A stretch of 64,000 nt of DNA from Butyrivibrio sp. M55 (lineage in GTDB: Bacteria; Bacillota; Clostridia; Lachnospirales; Lachnospiraceae). This document shows positions 17,860 through 29,411 of this stretch, one piece after another. Both the position numbers and the translations under genes were made by a program. The number at the start of each line of letters is the position of its first letter. Within the stretch, counting starts at the first letter, position 1. The notes below the pieces were generated by a model, which did not search any database, was not told the origin of the DNA, and worked only from the letters and a program-made list of their open reading frames with translations. Location of the stretch: the NCBI RefSeq assembly GCF_900116865.1, contig NZ_FPCD01000005.1, forward strand, positions 62,001-126,000, in the 5' to 3' direction.

Positions 17860-18717
17860 TTACTTTTCGCCCTGCTTCTCGGCCATCATATCCTTAAGTG
17901 CTCTTGCCTTGTCCTTGATTCTGCTGTTTGCGGTTCTGGACATGAGAAGTTCAGAGATCATCTTGCTTGCGATATCATACTGTTCTGTCTCAAACGCAAG
18001 TGCTGCGATAAGATAATCGAGCGTTGTAGAATCCATTCCGGCAATTGGGAAGTCTTCCGACTGCCTTGCCATGATGAATCCGTTAAGTGCGTTCTTTAAA
18101 AGCTCAAGTTCCTGAGCATCGTTATCTTTTTTCTTCTTCTCGTAATCAGCTTCGTCCTGATCGAGTCTCTGAGTCTCACCTCTTATTACCCAGGCTGTCT
18201 TAAGACAGATATAAGCCTTCTCGCTGTTCTTTGCCTTCTTTACAACCGCATTTGCAAGCGCAAGCTGATAGAGACTTCTTGCATGCTCATAGGTGTATAT
18301 AGGTTCCTTGTAATCCTGCTTCTTGTAATTCATGCAGATCTTATTTCTGATATCGTCAATCTGATACTTATTGAGCGTTGTGAAATATCTTCCAAGCGCT
18401 GCATATCCGCATTCGGGGCATGCAATGATGTCATACTTTGTAAGATCGACTTCAGAATAGTCAGGCCTTAAATCCACATCCACAGCCTTCATTCTAACCT
18501 TACCTGTACGAACAGTCTTTGATTCAAAGTCCGAATCACAGATAGGACATTTATATTTCTTGTCAAAAAGATAATCCTCCTCATTGACAAGTGTAAGCTT
18601 CTTCTGGGGCTCAGCTTTCTTGACATTGGCCTCTTTCTTGTTTGGATCCTCAAAAAGATTTCCTCCGTCAATATTTCCAAGTCCAAGCTTCTCAAGTCCT
18701 GAAAAAATACCAGCCAT
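17860..18717 (-). CDS. DUF2225 family zinc-ribbon protein
   Basis: A 285-residue cytoplasmic protein. Residues about 55-125 hold two CxxC pairs (YKCPICDSDF and IIACPECGYAALG), a likely zinc ribbon and the hallmark of DUF2225. The remainder is helical and TPR-like (YEHARSLYQLALANAVVKKA, ICLKTAWVIRGETQRLDQDE). The function of the family is not known. AGAGGT precedes the ATG. It follows glnS on the same strand after 39 bases and may be cotranscribed with it. Confidence 0.85.
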   Translation of the reverse strand: MAGIFSGLEKLGLGNIDGGNLFEDPNKKEANVKKAEPQKKLTLVNEEDYLFDKKYKCPICDSDFESKTVRTGKVRMKAVDVDLRPDYSEVDLTKYDIIACPECGYAALGRYFTTLNKYQIDDIRNKICMNYKKQDYKEPIYTYEHARSLYQLALANAVVKKAKNSEKAYICLKTAWVIRGETQRLDQDEADYEKKKKDNDAQELELLKNALNGFIMARQSEDFPIAGMDSTTLDYLIAALAFETEQYDIASKMISELLMSRTANSRIKDKARALKDMMAEKQGEK

Positions 18718-18756
18718 TTCTATACCTCTTTTCTAAATATTACTATAGAAAAATTT

Positions 18757-20463
18757 TTAATTATTCTTAGGCAGAACAAAAGAACTCTTAAGTGAAACAA
18801 TCCTGTTAAATACAGGTGCTCCGGGCTTAGAATCCTTGCTGTCAACGCAGAAAAATCCGTTTCTTACAAACTGGAATTTGTCGTAGCTGACCGCATCTGC
18901 AAGTTCGGGCTCAAGCTTAGCATCCTTGATAACTGTAATAGAGTTGGGGTTTAAGTTAAGAGAACCGTCCTCGTTATAAACGCCCTTCTCCTCATCAATA
19001 ATATTCTCATAAAGACGAACTTCTGCAGTTACCGCTTCTTTTGCAGCAACCCAGTGGATCGTGCCCTTAACTTTTCTTGCGTTAAATCCGCTTCCGGACT
19101 TAGTCTCGGGATCGTAAGTACAATGTACGGCGATAACATTGCCGTTCTCATCCTTATCGCAGCCCGTGCATGTTACAAAGTAAGCATTCATAAGTCTTAC
19201 TTCGTTTCCGGGAAAAAGACGGAAGTACTTCTTCGGAGGCTCCTCCATGAAGTCTTCTCTCTCGATATAGAGCTCTTTTCCAAAAGGAATCTTTCTTGTT
19301 CCCATCTCAGGAACTTCTTTGTTATTCTCAATCTCGAGATACTCTGTCTCGTTCTCGGGATAGTTGTCTATTATAAGCTTTACGGGGTTGAGAACTGCAA
19401 GCATTCTCTTTGCCTTAAGCTTAAGGTCTTCTCTTATACAATACTCAAGCATCGCATACTCTGCAGTTGACTGTGCCTTACTGATTCCGCACATATCAAC
19501 GAACATCTTGATTGACTCGGGAGTAAATCCTCTTCTTCTGAGTGCTGCGATGGTTACAAGTCTCGGATCGTCCCATCCGTCAACAATTCCGTCTTCTACA
19601 AGTCTCTTGATATATCTTTTACCTGTTACGACGTTGTTGAGGTAAAGCTTCGCAAACTCGATCTGACGGGGAGGATTCTTGTAGCCGCATTCCTCTTTTA
19701 CCCAGTCGTAAAGAGGTCTGTGATCCTCAAACTCCAACGTGCAGAGCGAATGTGTTATGCCCTCGATCGCATCCTCAATGGGATGAGCATAGTCATACAT
19801 AGGATAAATGCACCACTTATCCTGTGTACGTGCATGTGTCATATGAGCAACCCTGTAGATAATGGGATCTCTCATGTTTATGTTAGGTGAAGACATGTCG
19901 ATCTTGGCTCTAAGTGTCATAGCACCGTCCTCGACCTTGCCGTTCTTCATATCCTCAAAAAGTCTTAAGTTATCCTCAACACTTCTGTTTCTGTTAGGAT
20001 CGTCCTTACCGGGCTCTGTGAGCGTTCCTCTGTATTCACGCATCTGCTCGGCAGTAAGCTCTGAAACATATGCTTTGCCTTTTTTAATAAGCTTAACAGC
20101 ATTCTCATACATCTCATCAAAGTAATCCGAAGCATGGAAAAGACGGTCTTCATAATCCGCACCGAGCCACTTAACATCCTCGATAATGGAGTCCATGAAC
20201 TCGGATCTTTCCTTAGTGGGATTGGTATCGTCAAATCTCATGTTGAACTTGCCGTTGTATTCTTTTGCCATTCCGTAGTTAAGAAGAATACTCTTAGCAT
20301 GTCCTATATGCAAAAAACCGTTTGGCTCGGGAGGAAATCTTGTGCATACATGATCGTAAACTCCCTCCGCAAGGTCCTTGTCGATAGCCTGCTCTATAAA
20401 ATGTCTGGAAGGTGTGTTTTCCACCTCAGCATTATCACTTGTATTTGTAATTACTTCTGCCAT
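18757..20463 (-). CDS. glnS: Glutaminyl-tRNA synthetase
   Basis: This class I synthetase charges tRNA-Gln with glutamine. The 568-residue protein has the HIGH motif in [16 protein letters not shown] (residues about 42-57), the GlnRS-specific DDTNP and DYAHPIEDA segments, and two C-terminal anticodon-binding beta-barrels ([18 protein letters not shown] onward). AGGA lies before the ATG. A tRNA-Gln(UUG) gene is also in this window. Length is normal. Confidence 0.98.
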   Translation of the reverse strand: MAEVITNTSDNAEVENTPSRHFIEQAIDKDLAEGVYDHVCTRFPPEPNGFLHIGHAKSILLNYGMAKEYNGKFNMRFDDTNPTKERSEFMDSIIEDVKWLGADYEDRLFHASDYFDEMYENAVKLIKKGKAYVSELTAEQMREYRGTLTEPGKDDPNRNRSVEDNLRLFEDMKNGKVEDGAMTLRAKIDMSSPNINMRDPIIYRVAHMTHARTQDKWCIYPMYDYAHPIEDAIEGITHSLCTLEFEDHRPLYDWVKEECGYKNPPRQIEFAKLYLNNVVTGKRYIKRLVEDGIVDGWDDPRLVTIAALRRRGFTPESIKMFVDMCGISKAQSTAEYAMLEYCIREDLKLKAKRMLAVLNPVKLIIDNYPENETEYLEIENNKEVPEMGTRKIPFGKELYIEREDFMEEPPKKYFRLFPGNEVRLMNAYFVTCTGCDKDENGNVIAVHCTYDPETKSGSGFNARKVKGTIHWVAAKEAVTAEVRLYENIIDEEKGVYNEDGSLNLNPNSITVIKDAKLEPELADAVSYDKFQFVRNGFFCVDSKDSKPGAPVFNRIVSLKSSFVLPKNN

Positions 20464-20529
20464 TATTAAATCCTAACCTTTACATTTATATCTTTGTGCC
20501 GTTTAGCGCTCTTATATAATAACATATTT

Positions 20530-23259
20530 TTAGTTATAAACGTACTTTTCCTCGAAAGCCACTCTGCGCATGGGTTTGTCGTAATAATAACCCTGAACGT
20601 ACTTAACGCCCATTCCTTTTATCGCATCAAGCTGCGCCTGAGTCTCTATTCCTTCAACGCAGATCTCGGCATTTATTGCCTTTCCCAGCTCTGCCATCAT
20701 GCGGATAAATGCCTGCGAATAATCATCCTCGGCAAGATCCTTGGCAAAGTTCTGGTCAACCTTGATTATGTCAAAAGGAAGCGCTCTTATACTGCTAAGA
20801 GCCGAGTAGCCCGTACCGAAATCATCAAGCGCAAGCCTTACTCCGAGTGCCTTGATATCAAGAAGCGTCTGCTTAGTTCTTGCTAGATCGTTTATCGCAA
20901 GTCTCTCAGTAAGCTCAAGTACCAGATTACGAGGATTGATGTGGTTTTCTTCAATATTCTTCCTTATAACGTCCACGATGTCGTTCTGCATTATCTGCAC
21001 AACGGAAAGATTTACGGAAACCGCATATTCTCCCGTTCCGGACTCATTCCACTGTCTGCAGCACTCACAAGCTTTTTTAAGAACGTGATTACCGATAGGT
21101 GTGATAAGTCCCAGGTACTCAGCAAGCGGAACAAATTCGTCGGGGCTTAAGAATCCAAGCTTTGAACTGTTCCATCTTACAAGAGCCTCTGCACCGACGT
21201 GCTTGTACTGCTTTCTTCCGCTCTTGGTGTCTATAGGTTCGCTGATAACAGGCTGGAAGTAAACTTCAAACTCACTGCAGCTCTTTGTTATAGCGTCGTA
21301 CATATTCTTCTCAAGATCGAGTCTGTGTATCGATGAAGAATCAATATTGTCGGAATACTCGGCAATCCTGTTCTTACCCGATTTTTTCGCTTCATACATC
21401 GCAACGTCGGACTTTCTGATAAGTTCCGAAACATTGTCACCGTGATCGGGATACTTTACAACACCCATACTCATCGTACAGTAATAATCGCTGTCCTTAA
21501 GATACCACGGCGTTGCGAAAGTATTCTTTATCTCTTCGATGATCTTGGGGAGTCTCTCAAAACTCTCGGGAGGAACGATAATAACAAACTCGTCTCCACC
21601 CATTCTGTAACAAGAATTGGTTATTCCTTCGATCCTGCTTATCGCCTTCGAAATATCTCTTAAGAGAACATCGCCGTACTGATGTCCCAAACTGTCGTTG
21701 ATATGCTTAAAGTCATCAAGATCAAGGTACATAAGCGCACCGTGAATACGCTTTGTCCTTGCTTCGTCAATGTATCTGGCAAGGTCTTTCTCACAACACA
21801 TTCTGTTGTAAAGACCTGTCAGGAAATCTGTATATGCCTGCTGCTCAATTCTCTTCTGATACAGCTTTTTCTCGGTAATATCATATATAGCGCACAAAGA
21901 AACGGGACGTCCGTCCACCCACTTGATCCTAGTGTAGTAAACATCGTACCATTTCTCTCTGTCCTTGTGATGAACCTCGTAGTTTCCGCTTCTGCTCTTC
22001 GCGGGAATATTTGATTCAAAAAGATCCACAAGAGTATTCTCGGTAAGCTCTTTATTAAAGTTCTTTTTAAAGCTTCTGTTTGCAAACAGAAGGACTCCCG
22101 TGCCTATATCCCTTACGTAGATGGCACTTCCCACGTTATCAAGCACAGCTTCAAGCGAAGCAAAAGAACTTGCGAGTGAATTCTTCTGAAGTCTCTTTGT
22201 TATTATTGTCTGTAGAACGCGGATCGCATCGTTGATAAACTTAACGTCATCTATCGACCATATCCTGTTCTCTCTGTTCTCTGTAAGACATGCATAGAAA
22301 AGAGCCGAGCCGTTAATAATAACGGGCATTGCGACAAGAGCCTTAATACCCAGGTCTTCCACCTGCTCACGCTCTCCCGCATTCATAGCCGTATCACTTG
22401 ATATAACAACCGCCTTCTCGCTTCCAAGGAACCAGCAAAGCTCTCTGTCAGTGGTCTCAGGAAAAATCTTTTCAACACCGGAAGCAGTCCACTGAACAAC
22501 AATATCCATAAGAGAATTGTGATGAACCTTACATGTAAATCCGTTGCTTATCTGGAGATATGTGCAGAGCTTCTTTAATATCTCAACCATTATTTCCTCA
22601 ATAGTATCATCACTATCAAGGAGTGATACTATCTCAGTCATGGTCTCGGCACGCCTGAATGAATTCGTCATTTCAAGTTCCTGCTGCCTGCTCTCTTCAC
22701 TTACAGCCACAGCTTTGGATCTGGAAGCTTCAAGCTTTATGAGAATATCAAGTGTCGTGCGCAATATATCCAGCGTCTTATAAAATTTACTCTCTGAAGT
22801 TCTGTAGCCGAAAGATTCTATCGGCTCAAGATGAAAATACTCGGAATCGTATTCAAAATCAGTGAACACCCCACAAACTATCCACACAGCCGCTGTTGTA
22901 TTGCCGTTTTTAACAGCTACCGCAGCAAGACGCAGGTTCGGAATCTCTGTTATCTCAACCGCCTGATCCTCGAGGTCGCTCTCCGACACTCGCTTGTGGA
23001 TACTCTTTATTCTGGGTTCCGTAACGTATTTTTTTATGATCTCTATCTCATGAGGATTTCCGGAAAAATTACTGAGAGGGACACCTGCCGGATCGAGGCA
23101 GAAGGCATAAACCCCTGCCATCTCGCAGAACTTGTCCTGCCAAGCCTGCATTTCATCGGCATATTTAGGCGTAAAACTACCAAGAGCTCCGCTTACTGAC
23201 GAAGAAGAGCCCTTATTGGTAGCATTTATCGTGTCCATCTCATTTAGTGTCTCTTGCAA
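20530..23259 (-). CDS. GAF-PAS-GGDEF-EAL cyclic-di-GMP signalling protein
   Basis: A 909-residue, apparently soluble protein. An N-terminal domain (about 35-180; AWQDKFCEMAGVYAFCLDPA, then GVPLSNFSGN) resembles PocR-type ligand domains; a GAF-like domain follows (205-360), then PAS (365-465), GGDEF (470-640) and EAL (650-905). The diguanylate cyclase motif GGDEF (554-558) and the phosphodiesterase motif EAL (691-693, in GAEALVRW) are both intact, so both activities are possible. The first codon is TTG at 23259 behind GGGGGG; an ATG at 23238 is an alternative. Together with the chemoreceptor and the HD-GYP gene it indicates c-di-GMP control of motility or surface life. Confidence 0.93.
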   Translation of the reverse strand: MQETLNEMDTINATNKGSSSSVSGALGSFTPKYADEMQAWQDKFCEMAGVYAFCLDPAGVPLSNFSGNPHEIEIIKKYVTEPRIKSIHKRVSESDLEDQAVEITEIPNLRLAAVAVKNGNTTAAVWIVCGVFTDFEYDSEYFHLEPIESFGYRTSESKFYKTLDILRTTLDILIKLEASRSKAVAVSEESRQQELEMTNSFRRAETMTEIVSLLDSDDTIEEIMVEILKKLCTYLQISNGFTCKVHHNSLMDIVVQWTASGVEKIFPETTDRELCWFLGSEKAVVISSDTAMNAGEREQVEDLGIKALVAMPVIINGSALFYACLTENRENRIWSIDDVKFINDAIRVLQTIITKRLQKNSLASSFASLEAVLDNVGSAIYVRDIGTGVLLFANRSFKKNFNKELTENTLVDLFESNIPAKSRSGNYEVHHKDREKWYDVYYTRIKWVDGRPVSLCAIYDITEKKLYQKRIEQQAYTDFLTGLYNRMCCEKDLARYIDEARTKRIHGALMYLDLDDFKHINDSLGHQYGDVLLRDISKAISRIEGITNSCYRMGGDEFVIIVPPESFERLPKIIEEIKNTFATPWYLKDSDYYCTMSMGVVKYPDHGDNVSELIRKSDVAMYEAKKSGKNRIAEYSDNIDSSSIHRLDLEKNMYDAITKSCSEFEVYFQPVISEPIDTKSGRKQYKHVGAEALVRWNSSKLGFLSPDEFVPLAEYLGLITPIGNHVLKKACECCRQWNESGTGEYAVSVNLSVVQIMQNDIVDVIRKNIEENHINPRNLVLELTERLAINDLARTKQTLLDIKALGVRLALDDFGTGYSALSSIRALPFDIIKVDQNFAKDLAEDDYSQAFIRMMAELGKAINAEICVEGIETQAQLDAIKGMGVKYVQGYYYDKPMRRVAFEEKYVYN

Positions 23260-23306
23260 AATATCCCCCCATACCTGTTTATCAATTTAATAAAAATAAC
23301 AGGAAA

Positions 23307-24767
<1,461 letters not shown>

Positions 24768-24780
24768 TTAACTCCAATCT

Positions 24781-24819
24781 AAAAAATAATAATGATTATG
24801 GAGGAAAAACCTCCGTAAT
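24781..24819 (-). terminator. Terminator after the DUF6106-like gene
   Basis: ATTACGGAGG and CCTCCATAAT (minus-strand reading) pair with one mismatch around an AAAAA/TTTTT loop and run into CATTATTATTTTTT. It lies between the small membrane-protein gene and guaB. Confidence 0.7.
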
Positions 24820-24849
24820 TTCTACACAATAATTACTCCACCGGAAAGA

Positions 24850-25365
24850 TCAGTCTGTAAATACCTTCCTCGGTGCAACGGCCTTAACGGCAGCAACAAA
24901 TTCACTGCTTGGCTCAAATACGATTTTTTCTTTTCCGTCATAATAGAATGTATATGTCGGATCTGGCTGAGCATTTTTATCTTTTGCCGAAAAATCAAGA
25001 GTTTTAAATGTCTGATTCTTGTACTCTGAAAGATGATATGAATTCGAAGGCGCCATAGCAGCGATCTTTTCGACTTCATAAGTTCCTATATGTTTGCGGG
25101 AACTCTTATTCAAGATTTTATCAATGGAAATTTCCTTGTCACAATACTGATATTCATACTCTATACTGGAATTCTGCTTTGCGAAATAGTATCCGGCACC
25201 GGCCGCCAATAAAAGCAGAACGCAAATAATATTTGCATTTAATATTAGAGTTGAAAGTAAGAAAAATATAGCCAATCCAAAGCTCACATACTTAAGAACA
25301 ACAACAAGCGGAGACGCTTTACTGGCTACTAGACATTCAACATAACTGTTGTCATTACCGATCAT
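24850..25365 (-). CDS. Small two-TM membrane protein (DUF6106-like)
   Basis: A 171-residue protein beginning MIGNDNSYVECLVASK, with two hydrophobic segments (residues about 20-60) and a soluble C-terminal half (DKEISIDKILNKSSRKHIGTY). The pattern matches small Clostridial membrane proteins of the DUF6106 group; function unknown. An open frame extends 13 codons further upstream, but AGGAGG lies inside that extension, 12 bases before the ATG at 25365, which I prefer. It is divergent from the gene at 25576. Confidence 0.72.
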   Translation of the reverse strand: MIGNDNSYVECLVASKASPLVVVLKYVSFGLAIFFLLSTLILNANIICVLLLLAAGAGYYFAKQNSSIEYEYQYCDKEISIDKILNKSSRKHIGTYEVEKIAAMAPSNSYHLSEYKNQTFKTLDFSAKDKNAQPDPTYTFYYDGKEKIVFEPSSEFVAAVKAVAPRKVFTD

Positions 25366-25575
25366 GTAAAAATCCAACCTCCTACATACTTGACTGCCTG
25401 CCATTTTATCGACTATCTTATATTATTTCCGTTACTCTTTCAAGTTTTTTTTGACCAATCAGTTGACTTATAGTTAAATAACGTTTATATCATTATAAAT
25501 GTACAAGCTTTATTACATTATATATGTTTTAGAAACAAAATGACATTGTTTTATTAAAAATAGAGAGGTATGTAT

Positions 25576-26376
25576 ATGTCAATTCGTGAAGAAGTCAAGC
25601 AGCAGCAAGACAAGATGAAGGATAAAGATTTTAAGGCAAAATGGGATTATTTCTGGGACTACTACAAGTTCCACGTAATGACGGTCGTCGTTGCCCTGAT
25701 CTTCATCATCTCAGGCATAAAGAACATGGTCAACGAAAAGCCCACTTTTCTCAGTGTAATTCTTGTCAATTCCACACCTGCTTCACTTGAAAACACGATG
25801 GCTGAGGACTTTATGGAAACCATAGGTGTCGATCCCGCAGAAAATGTCTGTTTTGTAGACACCACAGCAGTTCTTAACCCGGACAACATCGATCAGGTTG
25901 CTGTCGCTACAACCCAGAAGATAACAGCAAACATAGCTGCAAAGGAACTTGATGTTCTCGGCGCGGACTACAACACTTTTTTCCAGTATGCCGGACAGGA
26001 TGTATTCGCAGACCTTTCAGCTTATTATTCCCAAGAAGAACTTAATACGATGGGTGACAACGTTCTCTACATGGATGCAGGTTACATCGAGTACATTGCA
26101 TCCGATGAATATCAGGATTATCTGACAAACGGAACATTTGACGAAAACAACAAATACGCTGTTCTTTGTGACGACGCTGCAAAGACCGGAAATTATACCA
26201 ATCTCCCGAAAGAAGAAATGAAAAATCCGGTCCCCGTAGGAATTATCATCAATAATTCTAAAGCCTACGAAAAGACCGGAATGTATTCAGGCAAGACATC
26301 GGTTGTCGGAATCATTGCAAATTCCACACGAACCGAAGCTGCCGTAAAATTCTTAGATTATATATATCAGAACTGA
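25576..26376 (+). CDS. Membrane-anchored extracytoplasmic protein of unknown function
   Basis: A 266-residue protein with a charged, coiled-coil-like N-terminus (REEVKQQQDKMKDKDFKAKW), one TM segment (about residues 32-49, FHVMTVVVALIFIISGI) and a roughly 215-residue outer domain. The latter has a weak binding-protein flavour (VPVGIIINNSKAYEKTG, then EAAVKFLDYIYQN), but I cannot assign a family. The ATG at 25576 is 7 bases from AGAGG; the ATG at 25570 is too close. Its last 10 bases overlap the 3' end of the convergent lysC gene, so no terminator lies between them. Confidence 0.75.
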   Translation: MSIREEVKQQQDKMKDKDFKAKWDYFWDYYKFHVMTVVVALIFIISGIKNMVNEKPTFLSVILVNSTPASLENTMAEDFMETIGVDPAENVCFVDTTAVLNPDNIDQVAVATTQKITANIAAKELDVLGADYNTFFQYAGQDVFADLSAYYSQEELNTMGDNVLYMDAGYIEYIASDEYQDYLTNGTFDENNKYAVLCDDAAKTGNYTNLPKEEMKNPVPVGIIINNSKAYEKTGMYSGKTSVVGIIANSTRTEAAVKFLDYIYQN

Positions 26377-27686
26377 GTAGTTACGAATATATCATATATT
26401 GAACGGATTGCCTTCTCAAAGTCACGCGCATCAACACCGATGATGATGTTAAGCTCTGAAGAACCCTGGTCGATCATTCTTACGTTAACGCTTGCATGAG
26501 CAAGTGCTGAGAATATTCTTCCGGCTGTTCCTCTTGTAGACTTCATTCCGCGTCCAACGACTGCGATGAGGGCAAGATCTGATTCAATCTCAAGCATATC
26601 GGGATGAGCAAGTCTGTGAATCTCTGAAACAACCGACTGTTCCTTCTCGATAAACTCATCTTCCTGAACAAATACCGTCATGGTATCAATTCCTGAAGGT
26701 ACGTGCTCGATAGAGATCTGCTGATCTTCGAAAGCCTGAAGTACCTTTCTTACAAATCCAATCTCTGAATTCATCTGATCCTTCAGAATGTTTACACAGC
26801 AGAATCCCTTCTTTCCGGCAATACCGGTAATAACATACTTAGATTTCTTAGCTGTTGACTCAACGATCCATGTTCCCGGATCCTCGGGTTTATTGGTATT
26901 TCTGATATTGATCGGAATACCCTCTTTTCTTACAGGGAAGATAGCGTCTTCGTGAAGAACGGAAGCTCCCATGTATGCAAGCTCTCTAAGCTCTGTATAT
27001 GTGATAGTCTCAATGTGCGGCGGCTTGTCGATGATTCTGGGATCTGCAACAAGGAATCCGGAAACATCTGTCCAGTTCTCGTAAACATCGGCCTTGATAG
27101 CTCTTGAAACGATGGAACCTGTTATATCTGAACCACCTCTTGAAAATGTCTTAATGCTTCCGTCAGGATATGCACCGTAGAAACCGGGAATAACTGCCTT
27201 GGGAGTTTTCTCAAGCTTTTTTGCCATAAGCTTGTTTGTCTTCTCTCCGTCAAACTCACCGTTCTTGTCAAATACTACTACTGTTGCGGAATCAATGAAC
27301 TCATAGCCAAGGTAATTTGCCATGATTATTCCGTTTAAGTATTCTCCACGGCTTGCAGCATAATCATTACCTGCAAGAGCCTTGAAGTTCTTCTCGATTG
27401 TCTTGAACTCATCAGTAAGATCAAGCTTAAGGTTAAGTCCCTTGATGATCTCGTCGTATCTTGCCTTAATATCGGCAAGCTGTTTTGAAAAGTCCTTCTC
27501 TGCTTCAGCAAGAGCATATGTCTTGTAAAGCATGTCTGTAACCTTTGTGTCCTTGGAATTTCTTTTTCCCGGAGCAGAAGGAACAACATACACACGGTCG
27601 GGATCTGCCTTGATGATCTCGCCTACCTTCTTGAACTGCTCTGCACTTGCGAGTGAACTTCCACCAAATTTAACTACCTTCTTCAT
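26367..27686 (-). CDS. lysC: Aspartate kinase
   Basis: Aspartokinase makes aspartyl phosphate, the first step to lysine, threonine and methionine. The 439-residue monofunctional enzyme begins MKKVVKFGGSSLAS, the ATP-binding signature, has GGSDITGS and ENWTDVSGFLVADP in the catalytic core, and carries paired C-terminal ACT domains (about 300-438) for feedback control. The ATG at 27686 is preceded by AGAGG 10 bases upstream; an in-frame TTG three codons earlier is less likely. It is the third gene of the ACT-hom-lysC operon. Confidence 0.95.
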   Translation of the reverse strand: MKKVVKFGGSSLASAEQFKKVGEIIKADPDRVYVVPSAPGKRNSKDTKVTDMLYKTYALAEAEKDFSKQLADIKARYDEIIKGLNLKLDLTDEFKTIEKNFKALAGNDYAASRGEYLNGIIMANYLGYEFIDSATVVVFDKNGEFDGEKTNKLMAKKLEKTPKAVIPGFYGAYPDGSIKTFSRGGSDITGSIVSRAIKADVYENWTDVSGFLVADPRIIDKPPHIETITYTELRELAYMGASVLHEDAIFPVRKEGIPINIRNTNKPEDPGTWIVESTAKKSKYVITGIAGKKGFCCVNILKDQMNSEIGFVRKVLQAFEDQQISIEHVPSGIDTMTVFVQEDEFIEKEQSVVSEIHRLAHPDMLEIESDLALIAVVGRGMKSTRGTAGRIFSALAHASVNVRMIDQGSSELNIIIGVDARDFEKAIRSIYDIFVTTQF

Positions 27687-27728
27687 AATGAACAAACCTC
27701 TTTTTTGTATTTTTATAGGGAAAACTTA

Positions 27729-28937
27729 TCAATAAAGTCTGATATATCCCTTAACGCTGTCAAACTTCCAAAGCTTTTCTTCAAAATCTTTTTCTGAAAT
27801 AAGATCTGTGACGAATGCGAACTCGCCTTTTACTTCTTCGCTCTTAATAATCTCTATCTTGTTTCCGAACAGCTCTTTTGCATGATCTTCGAGATCCTCG
27901 GTAACTCTTACAAAGAACTTACGAACAGCGTTATCTTTTGAAGTAAGAACTGCCTTCTTGGAATTCATGTTTACTTCGATATGCTTGTCCTTGTGCTTAA
28001 GGATATCTACAACGTCTGCAACAACCGCACTTGCTGTAGCGCTCTTACCTGCGCCCTTACCGTAGAACATTACATCGCCGAGCATGTTTCCGTGAACGTC
28101 GATTGCGTTGAATACACCGTTTACGTTTGCAAGAGGATTCTCCATAGGGATAAGGAAAGGAGCTACTATAGTAAAGAATCCGCTCTCGTTCTTCTTGCAC
28201 ATTCCAAGGAGCTTGATAGCCATGTTAAGGCTCTTTGCGTAAGCAAAATCCTCAATGCTGATCTTGGTGATTCCCTCTGTGTAAATATCCTCGTAGTTTA
28301 CGTGCTCGCCGCTCATAAGGCTTGAAAGAATAGCGATCTTACGGCATGCATCATATCCTTCAATATCGGCTTCGGGATTTCTCTCTGCATAGCCCTTATC
28401 CTGTGCCTGTTTAAGAACTGTGGCAAATCCGATGCCCTCTTTATCCATCTTAGTGAGGATGTAATTGGTTGTTCCGTTGAGAATACCTGTTATTGAATCG
28501 ATCTTCTCATGCTTAAGTGAATCGTTGATACTGCGAAGAACCGGAATACCGCCGCCTACGCTTGCTTCAAAGAGGTAGCTTACGCCGTTCTTCTTTGCAA
28601 TCTCAACAAGTTCGGGACCGTGCGCAGCAACGAGCTCTTTATTTGATGTGCATACGCTCTTTCCCTTTTCAAGTGCCTTCTTTTCAAATGTAAAAGCAGG
28701 CTCAAGACCTCCCATTGTTTCGCAGATAACGTCAACTTCGGGATCGTTAAGTATAATATCAAAGTCGTGTACGACCTGATTCTCATGCTTATCGCCGGGG
28801 AAATCTCTAAGGTCAAGTATATACTTAACTTCTACGGCTTCTCCTGCGCTGTTTGCAACCTCTGCTGCATTTGTGTCAAGAACTTCAACAACTCCGCTTC
28901 CTACTGTTCCGTAACCTAAAACCGCTACTTTTGCCAT
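27729..28937 (-). CDS. hom: Homoserine dehydrogenase
   Basis: Hom reduces aspartate semialdehyde to homoserine for threonine and methionine. The 402-residue protein begins MAKVAVLGYGTVGSGVVEVL (Rossmann fold), has GILNGTTNYILTKM and the substrate region with YAERNPEADIEGYDA, and ends in an ACT domain. The ATG at 28937 is 5 bases behind GGAGG; an upstream in-frame GTG lies inside that site. It follows the ACT gene by 21 bases and precedes lysC by 42. Confidence 0.96.
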   Translation of the reverse strand: MAKVAVLGYGTVGSGVVEVLDTNAAEVANSAGEAVEVKYILDLRDFPGDKHENQVVHDFDIILNDPEVDVICETMGGLEPAFTFEKKALEKGKSVCTSNKELVAAHGPELVEIAKKNGVSYLFEASVGGGIPVLRSINDSLKHEKIDSITGILNGTTNYILTKMDKEGIGFATVLKQAQDKGYAERNPEADIEGYDACRKIAILSSLMSGEHVNYEDIYTEGITKISIEDFAYAKSLNMAIKLLGMCKKNESGFFTIVAPFLIPMENPLANVNGVFNAIDVHGNMLGDVMFYGKGAGKSATASAVVADVVDILKHKDKHIEVNMNSKKAVLTSKDNAVRKFFVRVTEDLEDHAKELFGNKIEIIKSEEVKGEFAFVTDLISEKDFEEKLWKFDSVKGYIRLY

Positions 28938-28958
28938 TTCATCCTCCACTGAATATTT

Positions 28959-29411
28959 TTAATAGGTTGCACTTCTACCTGTTATGTGCACCTTATGAAT
29001 TCCTTCTTTACCTTCCATAATGGAGATCATCTCCATTATATCCTTAGTCGCTTCAAGCACCTGAATCGTGATTGATATAGATGCCACTCCGTTAAGCGGG
29101 ATTGACTGGTGGATTGTCAGGATATTTGCTCCGAAATCCGCAATCAGATTCAAAACATATGATAAAAGCCCTACTTCATCATTCATCTGGAATGTCAGGG
29201 TAAACGTTGTTCCCTGCAATGAATCATGAAACTCATATATATCTTCTTTATATTTATAGAAAGAACTGCGACTGATACCGAGCATCGCAGACGCTTCATT
29301 TACTGTCTTAACCTTGCCTGACTCCAAGAGTTTCTTGGCCTCTACAACCTTAAGCAGCACTTCCGGAACCGCCTGTCTTCTAATAACATAATACCCTGTG
29401 TCCTGCTGCAT
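28959..29411 (-). CDS. ACT domain protein, UPF0735/PheB-like
   Basis: A 150-residue protein with an N-terminal helix-turn-helix-like segment (VKTVNEASAMLGISRSSFYK) and a C-terminal ACT domain (about 75-147). The family, UPF0735, was once called PheB and usually sits beside hom, as here. It may be an amino-acid-responsive regulator, but no activity is established that I can cite. The ATG at 29411 is 6 bases behind GGAGG; the earlier ATG at 29426 would place the ribosome site inside the gene. It leads the hom-lysC operon. Confidence 0.88.
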   Translation of the reverse strand: MQQDTGYYVIRRQAVPEVLLKVVEAKKLLESGKVKTVNEASAMLGISRSSFYKYKEDIYEFHDSLQGTTFTLTFQMNDEVGLLSYVLNLIADFGANILTIHQSIPLNGVASISITIQVLEATKDIMEMISIMEGKEGIHKVHITGRSATY

